Assembly: GCA_937915745.1 (NCBI GenBank) | Contig: CALGGJ010000040.1 | Span: 1 to 64,000, forward strand | DNA: 64,000 nt | Direction: 5' to 3' | Source: an uncultured Prevotellaceae bacterium | GTDB lineage: Bacteria; Bacteroidota; Bacteroidia; Bacteroidales; Bacteroidaceae | Made by a program: the position numbers and the translations under genes | The notes under the pieces: model-generated | Databases searched by the model: none | What the model was told of the DNA's origin: nothing | Seen by the model: the letters and a program-made list of their open reading frames with translations, nothing else | Shown here: positions 17,662 through 24,753 of the stretch, in pieces | How the letters are laid out: every line of letters begins with the position of its first letter | Position numbering within the stretch: the stretch's first letter is position 1

Positions 17662-18123
17662 ATGGAACGTATAGACAGTCTTGACAAGAAGATACTCGAC
17701 ATTATATCGGTAAACGCTCGAATACCCTTTAAAGATGTAGCAGCAGAGTGTGGTGTGTCGCGCGCTGCAATACACCAACGTGTGCAACGACTCATAGACC
17801 AGGGAGTGATAACCGGCTCGGGATACCACGTAAACCCTAAGAGCCTGGGATACTCTACATGCACATTCGTGGGCCTGAAACTGGAAAAGGGTTCAATGTA
17901 TCGCGAGGTAGTGGCATGTATCAAGGAAATACCCGAGGTGGTGGAATGCCACTGCACTACAGGTCAGTATTCACTTTTCCTGAAAATGTATGCCCGCGAC
18001 AACGAACAACTGATGGACATACTCAACAACCGAATACAGGGCATACCTGGAGTTGACTCGACCGAGACACTCATATCCCTAGACCAAAGCATAAAGAAAG
18101 AACTGCCCATAAACGAAAACTGA
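17662..18123 (+). CDS. Lrp/AsnC family transcription regulator
   Basis: A 153-residue regulator. Residues 1-55 form the AsnC-type winged HTH (DSLDKKILDIISVNARIPFKDVA, then CGVSRAAIHQRVQRL and GVI). Residues 65-145 form the RAM ligand-binding domain (TFVGLKLEKG...VVECHCTTGQYSLFLKMYARD). Such proteins assemble as dimers to octamers and often sense amino acids. Lying next to asd it might respond to an amino acid of the aspartate family; this is inference only. The DUF4491 gene follows after 8 bp. Confidence 0.9.
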   Translation: MERIDSLDKKILDIISVNARIPFKDVAAECGVSRAAIHQRVQRLIDQGVITGSGYHVNPKSLGYSTCTFVGLKLEKGSMYREVVACIKEIPEVVECHCTTGQYSLFLKMYARDNEQLMDILNNRIQGIPGVDSTETLISLDQSIKKELPINEN

Positions 18124-18131
18124 CACAGGGG

Positions 18132-18437
18132 ATGTATTTCGAAGGACTTATTATAGGCGTGGCTACATTCCTCATCATAGGACTGTTTCATCCACTCGTG
18201 ATAAAAACCGAATACTACACAGGCACTCGCTATTGGTGGGTGTTCCTCATATTGGGCATCGCAGGAATAGCTGGCTCGCTATTCATCGAAAGCACACTCT
18301 GGGCTTCACTGCTCGGTGTGTTCTCGTTCTCGTGCCTGTGGACAATCAAAGAATTGTTTGAACAAGAAAAACGTGTTAGTAGGGGGTGGTTCCCGAAAAA
18401 TCCGAAGCGTCACCCTACATCTGACCCGACTCGATGA
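18132..18437 (+). CDS. DUF4491 family membrane protein
   Basis: A 101-residue protein with three hydrophobic segments (about 4-20, 36-53 and 56-72), the family-like start MYFEGLIIGVATFLIIGLFHP and the ending IKELFEQEKRVSRGWFPKNPKR. This matches the small inner-membrane DUF4491 proteins of Bacteroidota; function unknown. It follows the Lrp-type gene by 8 bp, so the two are likely co-transcribed. Its 3' end overlaps the end of the convergent DUF4294 gene by 23 bp. Confidence 0.85.
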   Translation: MYFEGLIIGVATFLIIGLFHPLVIKTEYYTGTRYWWVFLILGIAGIAGSLFIESTLWASLLGVFSFSCLWTIKELFEQEKRVSRGWFPKNPKRHPTSDPTR

Positions 18438-19068
18438 GCAATATACAACGTTCGGTTATACGATCGTCAACATCGGGGTCGTACTCCTTTTTCAGACTGG
18501 CACCAAACAACGTGGCAAACGCATTATAGAAACCTGCCTTGAAACTGCCCATGTAGGTTTTAATCAACTGATAGGAGGTCATATCGCACTGACGGTCGAT
18601 TAGCTTTATAAGCAATTTGCCTTGAGCAAATGTGAGTTTCTTAAGGCGTGGACGATATTCCTTCATCAATTCCTTTTCCAACTGTTTCATATAGACATCG
18701 CGCTCTTTCTTGGTAGGTAACGAGTCGAGATGGGCTACACAACCCTCTATGCGATGCTGAATCTCAACGGCAATGGGATAAACCTTTTTTATGTTGTTGG
18801 CTATATTGTAGTACTTTTTGGCTTCCTTGGCCGACTTGAAAATCAAGTTGTCGAATATATAAACGTCAGACATGATGATAAGTGGAATATACTCGCCATC
18901 ATACAACACTGTGCCGGCATACCCCATATAATGAGAAAAAATAGGGGAACCGGTCATCTCACGATCGGTATCTACATCGGCAACAACATTCTGTCCGAAC
19001 CCCATGAGCGGAGTCAGACAGGATACTGCTGTCAGCAAGACACCAATATGTCGCAAGAAAACATTCAT
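18415..19068 (-). CDS. DUF4294 family exported protein
   Basis: A 217-residue protein with a signal peptide (1-25, ending PLMGFGQ). The segments GTVLYDGEYIPLIIMSDVYIF, FKSAKEAKKYYNIANNIKKVYPIA, LTFAQGKLLIKLIDRQ and YQLIKTYMGSFKAGFYN are those of DUF4294, a periplasmic Bacteroidota family of unknown role. It overlaps the convergent DUF4491 gene by 23 bp. A -7 box lies only 4 nt before the ATG, suggesting a leaderless mRNA. Confidence 0.85.
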   Translation of the reverse strand: MNVFLRHIGVLLTAVSCLTPLMGFGQNVVADVDTDREMTGSPIFSHYMGYAGTVLYDGEYIPLIIMSDVYIFDNLIFKSAKEAKKYYNIANNIKKVYPIAVEIQHRIEGCVAHLDSLPTKKERDVYMKQLEKELMKEYRPRLKKLTFAQGKLLIKLIDRQCDMTSYQLIKTYMGSFKAGFYNAFATLFGASLKKEYDPDVDDRITERCILLIESGQM

Positions 19069-19072
19069 GCCG

Positions 19073-19080
19073 CAAATTTA
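19073..19080 (-). promoter_or_regulatory. -7 box TAAATTTG with N4-ATG spacing (DUF4294 gene)
   Basis: CAAATTTA on the plus strand reads TAAATTTG on the minus strand. It is followed by CGGC and then the ATG at 19068. If the box is functional, transcription would begin at or next to the start codon. Confidence 0.55.
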
Positions 19081-19229
19081 GTAAAAAAGAAAATATGGAA
19101 TCATGAAACCAGAGTAGTTTAGCACTTATTTAACATAAAAACAACGTCAATACACCTGGTTTTAATACTTTCAGTCACGGGAAACACAGTTTTTTCAGGG
19201 CAACTGGCAGCTATCTCATTTATTTTAAC

Positions 19230-19370
19230 TAACTTTGCAGCTGAAAGCTTGCAAAGTTATGTTTCAGTGCGTTTCTTGGGCAGCCAAAAGCTTGCAAAGT
19301 TATGTTTCAGTGCGTTTACCCAGGGCAGCCAAAAGCTTGCAAAGTTATGTTTCAGTGCGTTTCCCCAGGG
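19230..19370. repeat. -7 box plus three 45-bp repeats (family B3)
   Basis: TAACTTTG (19230-19237) starts an inverted repeat TAACTTTGCAGCT / AGCTTGCAAAGTTA (19230-19259, one bulge). Units start at 19238 (43 bp, 2-bp deletion), 19281 and 19326. The array fills the leader of recN. The rest of the 320-bp gap 19069-19388 is AT-rich with no gene. Confidence 0.9.
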
Positions 19371-19388
19371 CAGCACGAATTACAAAAA

Positions 19389-21059
19389 ATGATCAGGTCA
19401 CTACATATTGAACACTACGCCTTGATAAATCAGCTCGACATAGAGCTGAACCCGGGATTCTCGGTCATAACGGGCGAAACGGGTGCCGGAAAATCCATCA
19501 TACTGGGAGCCATCGGCCTGCTGTTGGGTAGCCGTGCCGACCATACTGCCATCAAACAAGGCGAGCAGCGCTGCATGATTGAGGCCGAATTCGATACCGA
19601 CGGACTTTGCCTCGAACCGTTTTTCATCGACAACGACCTCGATTTCGACGGACATGCTTGTATTCTGAGGCGCGAATTGACTGCTACAGGCAAGAGCCGC
19701 GCTTTCATCAACGATACACCCGTAACACTGGCGCAGATAAAAGCATTGGGCGACAAACTCATCGACATACACTCACAACACCAAAATCTGCTGCTGGCAC
19801 GCGAAGACTTCCAACTCCAGACCCTCGACCTCGTAGCACAAAACACTACAGAATATTCGCTCTACACACAACTGTACGACAAATACAAACAAACATGTTG
19901 CGACCTTGAAACAGCCATACAGCAAGCAAAACAAAGCCGAGAGGAAGAAGATTACCTGCGTTTTCAGTTTGAACAACTGGCCGAAGCAAACCTCAGGGCA
20001 GGCGAGCAACAGGAACTGGAAGACGAGCAGGAAACACTGAGTCATGCCGAAGAAATAAAATCGGGTATGTATGCAGCACTCAATCTCATCGAGCGCGATG
20101 ACGAACAGAGCACACTCATCTGCCTAAAACAAGCAGCGACAGCGTTGCAAAACATCTCACATGTGTTCAACCCGGCAAACAATCTGGCCGAACGACTGCA
20201 TTCATGCGAGATTGAGCTGAAAGACATTGCCGACGAAATTGCCGGCAATGCCGACAATATAGCATACAACCCCGAACGCCTTAATGAGGTAGATGAGCGC
20301 CTTGGCACAATCTATATGCTGGAAAAGAAACACCACGTAGAAAGTGTAGAAGCACTTATTGATATTCAAACCGAGATAGAAAAAAAACTGAGCCTCATCG
20401 ACCAAAGCGACGAACTTATACAACAGCTCACCCAAGCAAAGGAGGATGCCCTGAATGCCGTAACCAGCCAAGCAGACGTCCTCACCAATACCCGACAAAA
20501 GGCAAAAGCCAAACTCGAGAAGCAAATCATCAGTCTGCTGCAATCGCTCGGTATGCCCAACGTGACATTCAAAGCCAACATGACTCCACTTGCAGAACCA
20601 CGTGAAAATGGTGCCGACAAGGTCATATTTATGTTTTCTGCCAATAAAAATACCGACCCACAGCCCCTGTCGCAGATTGCATCGGGAGGCGAGATAGCAA
20701 GAGTGATGCTGTCGCTCAAAGCCCTCATAAGCGGAACAGTCGAACTGCCTACAATCATATTTGACGAGATAGACACAGGAGTGTCAGGAAACATAGCTGA
20801 GAAAATGGCAGGAATAATGCACGACATGGCAAGCCAGGGAAGGCAAGTCATCAGCATCACACACCTGCCACAAATAGCAGCACAGGGGCAGTACCATTAT
20901 AAGGTCTATAAGGAAGATGGACTGTTTGCAACGACAACCCACATAACACAACTCAATACCGAAGGCCGTATAAACGAGATTGCACACATGCTGAGCGGTG
21001 CAACCATAACACAGGCAGCACTCAGCAACGCCAAGGCACTTCTGGGCCTTGACGCCTGA
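19389..21059 (+). CDS. recN: DNA repair ATPase RecN
   Basis: A 556-residue SMC-like protein of normal RecN length. The N-terminus MIRSLHIEHYALINQLDIEL and Walker A GETGAGKS (29-36) are followed by long coiled coils (about 150-350), the ABC signature region SQIASGGEIARVMLSLKAL, and Walker B PTIIFDEIDTGVSG with the D-loop and ITHLPQIAAQG His switch. It acts in recombination repair of double-strand breaks. The frame stays open upstream to 19302 through the repeats, but 19389 is the family-correct start. Neighbour: the degenerate protease gene at 21180. Confidence 0.95.
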   Translation: MIRSLHIEHYALINQLDIELNPGFSVITGETGAGKSIILGAIGLLLGSRADHTAIKQGEQRCMIEAEFDTDGLCLEPFFIDNDLDFDGHACILRRELTATGKSRAFINDTPVTLAQIKALGDKLIDIHSQHQNLLLAREDFQLQTLDLVAQNTTEYSLYTQLYDKYKQTCCDLETAIQQAKQSREEEDYLRFQFEQLAEANLRAGEQQELEDEQETLSHAEEIKSGMYAALNLIERDDEQSTLICLKQAATALQNISHVFNPANNLAERLHSCEIELKDIADEIAGNADNIAYNPERLNEVDERLGTIYMLEKKHHVESVEALIDIQTEIEKKLSLIDQSDELIQQLTQAKEDALNAVTSQADVLTNTRQKAKAKLEKQIISLLQSLGMPNVTFKANMTPLAEPRENGADKVIFMFSANKNTDPQPLSQIASGGEIARVMLSLKALISGTVELPTIIFDEIDTGVSGNIAEKMAGIMHDMASQGRQVISITHLPQIAAQGQYHYKVYKEDGLFATTTHITQLNTEGRINEIAHMLSGATITQAALSNAKALLGLDA

Positions 21060-21103
21060 GTGCAGCGCACATGGACAATGACAGTGACGATAACAACGAC
21101 TGA

Positions 21104-21174
21104 AGATGTCAGATGTGCGAGGACGGCAATGCCTGTAATTACTGGAATCCAGCAATTCCTGATAAACAAATTAC
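21104..21174. repeat. Dispersed intergenic repeat of about 70 bp, copy 1
   Basis: AAGATGTCAGATGT...CAATGCCTGTAA...CCAGCAATTCCTGAT resembles 39313-39383 (AAGATGTCTGACGT...CAATTCCTGTAAATT...CCAGTAATTCCTGAT). The minus-strand translations are also alike (FIRNCW...TGIAVLAHLTS against FIRNYW...TGIAFAWHLTS). Both copies lie directly before a signal-peptide gene. Confidence 0.6.
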
Positions 21175-21179
21175 CGACT

Positions 21180-22883
21180 ATGACAGAAACAATAAGATAC
21201 AAACTTACATCCGTAATACTGCTCCTACAAGCCTGTACCGCTATTCACGCCCAGGAGGCAGCAGCCCCTAACTGGGTGAACAAGGTACAGAAAGCCATTG
21301 CAGCAGTTACGACATACGATAAGAACGACGAGATGCTCAAAAGCGGGACCGCATTCTTCATCACTGCCGATGGTCAGGCAATCGCCGACTATGCGTTGTT
21401 CAATGGTGCTTACAGTGCTATTGTTACCGACCAAAGCGGACAGAAAAGCAAGGTGGAGAGAATTCTTGGAGCGGACGACACCTATGCATTGGTAAAATTC
21501 AAGGTCAATGCAAAGAAGGTAACACCCGTAGCACGGGCAAAAAACAATCCGTCGAGGGAGGCTCTGGTCTTTGCATTGAAACAGACAACAGGAAAAATCA
21601 GCAAATGTCCGTCGGCAACAGTAAGCGAGACAAAAATGATAAACGACGACATCCCATTCTATACTCTTTCATTTGCTATCGACGATACATACCTCGGTGC
21701 ACCACTCTTCAATTCAAGTGGCGAATGGATAGGAACCATACAACCCTCTATGGGACTGAACGGATATGCACTCGGAGCCGAATTTATAGACCAACTCAGC
21801 ATAAGAGCCATCACTACAAAGGTAAATAATATGGCACTCGACAACATCCACATCGCCAAGGGATTGCCCGGCAGTGCCGAGGAGTCTCTTGTTTATCTAT
21901 ATATCAAATCGCAGACAATGAGCAACGACGAGTACCTCGACATGCTCAACCTTTTCATAGATACCTATCCCGACAATGCAGAAGGCTACAGCCGCCGTTC
22001 GACACTGCTAATCGACCTTCAGCGTTTTGACGAAGCTGACAATGATTTGCAGTCGTTCCTAAAACTGAGTGACGACAAGGCATTTGCAAACTCAAGGATA
22101 GCCGACATAATATACACCAAACTACTTTATCAACCAACACCAGAGTACGACAAGTGGAACTACGATCTTGCTGTGGATTATATTGACAAGGCACTGGCCG
22201 AACGTCCCGATTTTATTGAACACAAACTGCTGAAAGCACAAATACTTATGTCGAGCAAGGATTATGCAGGTGCACTCAGCATATTCGATGACATCAATGC
22301 CGGCGAACAACGCTCGGCTGCAACGCTGTATGCAGCCAGTCTTGCACACGACGGACTGGGCGATACCATCGATATACAGATAGAACTGCTCGACAGTGCA
22401 ATAGCAACATTCCCTACACCTATGCCTGCCGAGGCTGCAAGCTATGTATTAAGGCGCGGACAACTTTACAACATTGCCGGACGCTATCGTGAGGCAGTAA
22501 CCGACTACAATCAGTATTGTTTTTTAAGCAACAACAAAGTCAGTGATATCTTTTACTACGACCGTTCACAGCTCGAACTTAAGGCTAGGATGTATCAGCA
22601 GGCGCTCGACGATATAGAGAAGGCCATAAGCATGGCTCCAAATACAAAGCAATACTACATCGACAAATGTGCCTTACTACTGCGTGTGAACATGATTGAT
22701 GAGTGCATACAGACGGCTCAGCAAGTGCTTGTCATGGATGCCGACAATGTAGATGCATATCGCATCATGGGATATGCACAAGTGCAAAAGGGTGACACTG
22801 AAGCCGGACGCAAAAACCTGGAACACGCAGTGCAGTTGGGCGATGCTTTGGCAAAGGAGATTATAGACCGATATCTTAAATGA
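21180..22883 (+). CDS. Degenerate trypsin-like domain with TPR repeats, exported
   Basis: A 567-residue protein. The start at 21180 gives a clean signal peptide (MTETIRYKL...TAIHAQ); the frame is open upstream to 21060 without a plausible leader. Residues 30-220 follow the S1/DegP-like layout (GTAFFITADGQAIADYALFNGA, DDTYALVKF, TYLGAPLFNSSGEWIG), but the His of the TNYHV motif is Ala and the GNSG Ser position reads YLGA, so two of three triad residues are gone. Residues 250-560 are TPR-like (NAEGYSRRSTLLIDLQRFDEA, LYNIAGRYREAVTDYNQY, AYRIMGYAQVQKGDTEAGRK). Likely a periplasmic scaffold rather than a protease. An rlmL-type gene follows after 69 bp. Confidence 0.75.
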   Translation: MTETIRYKLTSVILLLQACTAIHAQEAAAPNWVNKVQKAIAAVTTYDKNDEMLKSGTAFFITADGQAIADYALFNGAYSAIVTDQSGQKSKVERILGADDTYALVKFKVNAKKVTPVARAKNNPSREALVFALKQTTGKISKCPSATVSETKMINDDIPFYTLSFAIDDTYLGAPLFNSSGEWIGTIQPSMGLNGYALGAEFIDQLSIRAITTKVNNMALDNIHIAKGLPGSAEESLVYLYIKSQTMSNDEYLDMLNLFIDTYPDNAEGYSRRSTLLIDLQRFDEADNDLQSFLKLSDDKAFANSRIADIIYTKLLYQPTPEYDKWNYDLAVDYIDKALAERPDFIEHKLLKAQILMSSKDYAGALSIFDDINAGEQRSAATLYAASLAHDGLGDTIDIQIELLDSAIATFPTPMPAEAASYVLRRGQLYNIAGRYREAVTDYNQYCFLSNNKVSDIFYYDRSQLELKARMYQQALDDIEKAISMAPNTKQYYIDKCALLLRVNMIDECIQTAQQVLVMDADNVDAYRIMGYAQVQKGDTEAGRKNLEHAVQLGDALAKEIIDRYLK

Positions 22884-22952
22884 TGTTTTTACAAACATGC
22901 ATTCAAATTAGCAGAGACGCATTCAACTTTATAGAAATGTATTCAACCCACA

Positions 22953-24743
22953 ATGAATAAGCAGAAATTAATAGCAAAAACATTTGCCGGACTTGAGGAA
23001 TTGCTGGCAAACGAACTTGAAGCCATAGGAGCTGAAAACATAGAGCAAGGCAACCGCATGGTGACCTTTTATGGTGATAAGGAAATGCTCTACAAGGCCA
23101 ACTTCTGCCTTCGAACCGCAGTGAAGGTGTTGAAACCCATACGAGAGTTCAAGGCCAACGACGCCGATGAGGTGTATGAAGAGGTGAAAAAGATTGATTG
23201 GAGCGATTATATGGATGTTGACGATACATTCATTGTCGATGCAGTGGTCTTTTCAGAAGAGTTCCGCCATTCACGTTTTGCTGCCTATAGGGTGAAAGAC
23301 GCCATTGCCGATTATTTCCGTGAAAAGACAGGCAAGCGCCCGAATGTAGGCATATCCAATCCCGATATCCGAATCAACATCCATATTTCAGAGAATGATG
23401 TGACCATTTCGCTTGACAGTTCGGGCGAAAGCCTGCACCATCGTGGCTATCGTGTAGGTACGGTTACGGCACCGCTTAACGAGGTATTGGCCGCAGCCGT
23501 AGTGATGCTCACAGGATGGGATGGTCAGTCTGACCTCATCGACCCCATGTGCGGCTCGGGTACAATACTGATTGAGGCGGCACTGCTTGCCCGCAATATC
23601 TATCCGGGTGTGTTCCGCAAGGAGTTTGCGTTTGAGCGTTGGAAGGATTTCGACCCCGATTTGCTCGATACCATATACAATGACGACAGCCACGAGCGTG
23701 CCTTCACGCATAAGATATATGGTTATGACATCAACCGCCGGGCGGTATCGGTTGCTCAGGAGAATGCCAAATCGGCAGGTGTGGCCGACATCGTAGAGAT
23801 TGTACAGCAAGACTTCCGCGACTTTACCAAACCAGCCGAACCGGCTATTATCATCACCAATCCACCATATGGTGAACGCATTACAACCGACGACATTCTG
23901 GGTCTGTACGAAGATATTGGTCGCACGTTGAAGCACTCGTTTGTGGGTGGCGATGCTTGGATTTTGTCTTTGCACGAAGAGTGCTTTGCTCGCATCGGTT
24001 TCCGTCCGTCAACTCGCATCATGCTCTATAATGGAGCGTTGGAATGTGAATTGCGCAAGTATCAGGTATTCGAGGGCAAGCTGCGGGAGCGTCGTGAAGA
24101 AGGTATGGATATTAAGAGCGATGCCGATCGCGAACGCAACCTTCGTTTCAAGGGTCGTAAGCAGCACCAGGATAGTGAAACCAACCACGACGACCTTCTG
24201 AGTCGTGATGATTTGCCCGATTGGGTGAGGAAGAAAATAGAGCATTCAGATAAAGACTCTGTCGGCAGGCGCCGGTCACAACACTATGATGGCGATGCTG
24301 ACCTTGCCGATGATTTCTTTTCTGATGATGAACCCCGCCTCAACCGCAGGAATTTCAAATGGGGCGACCGTGGTAACGATTTCCGTGACGACCAAGACGA
24401 CCATTACTTCAAATCGAAACCTTTCCGCAATTCATGGTCAGACAGGCGTTCGCACGACGACGAAGGCAAGACGAAGAAGACTGATGGTGCAAAACTCAGG
24501 AACGACCGGTTTGAGTCGAAGACTGATGGTCGCAAGGGTCGGTTTAGTGGCCGTGCAGAAAGGGCAGACAGGCGTCGGTCAACGTCATCTGGCCGTCAGT
24601 CAGAGTTTGCAGATCGCCCGTCAAAGCCAACTGTCCGTCAGTCAAAGCCAACTGTCCGTCAGTCAAAGCCAACTGTCCGTCAGTCAACGTCATCTGTCCG
24701 CCCGTCGAAATCGGGATTTGGTAGGAAAAAGTCAGACAAATAA
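22953..24743 (+). CDS. rlmL: RlmL-type THUMP methyltransferase with basic repeat tail
   Basis: A 596-residue protein. Residues 1-160 form the ferredoxin-like/THUMP region (KTFAGLEELLANELEAIG), and 165-385 the class I SAM methyltransferase (DPMCGSGTILIEAALLARNI, IYGYDINRRAV, IITNPPYGERI). The family methylates N2 of a guanosine in 23S rRNA (RlmL/RlmKL-N type). From about 395 the tail is low-complexity, rich in Asp, Arg, Lys and Ser, and ends in repeats of KPTVRQS. Bacteroidota members often have a disordered basic tail that could bind rRNA. The GH115 gene starts 10 bp downstream. Confidence 0.85.
   Translation: MNKQKLIAKTFAGLEELLANELEAIGAENIEQGNRMVTFYGDKEMLYKANFCLRTAVKVLKPIREFKANDADEVYEEVKKIDWSDYMDVDDTFIVDAVVFSEEFRHSRFAAYRVKDAIADYFREKTGKRPNVGISNPDIRINIHISENDVTISLDSSGESLHHRGYRVGTVTAPLNEVLAAAVVMLTGWDGQSDLIDPMCGSGTILIEAALLARNIYPGVFRKEFAFERWKDFDPDLLDTIYNDDSHERAFTHKIYGYDINRRAVSVAQENAKSAGVADIVEIVQQDFRDFTKPAEPAIIITNPPYGERITTDDILGLYEDIGRTLKHSFVGGDAWILSLHEECFARIGFRPSTRIMLYNGALECELRKYQVFEGKLRERREEGMDIKSDADRERNLRFKGRKQHQDSETNHDDLLSRDDLPDWVRKKIEHSDKDSVGRRRSQHYDGDADLADDFFSDDEPRLNRRNFKWGDRGNDFRDDQDDHYFKSKPFRNSWSDRRSHDDEGKTKKTDGAKLRNDRFESKTDGRKGRFSGRAERADRRRSTSSGRQSEFADRPSKPTVRQSKPTVRQSKPTVRQSTSSVRPSKSGFGRKKSDK
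24621..24683. repeat. Three exact 21-bp coding repeats in the rlmL tail
   Basis: TCAAAGCCAACTGTCCGTCA(G) is repeated at 24621, 24642 and 24663, encoding S-KPTVRQ units. A second frame is open across the same DNA and runs on into the GH115 gene downstream. Confidence 0.9.
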
Positions 24744-24753
24744 TTCTCTTACA

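Noticed and set aside
19302..19388. Longer RecN starting in the repeats
   Set aside because: The added 29 residues are translated repeat; RecN homologues start at MIRSLHIEHYALI.
24286..24753. 929-residue ORF extending GH115 upstream
   Set aside because: The extra part is a shadow frame over the low-complexity rlmL tail; a proper signal peptide starts at 24754.
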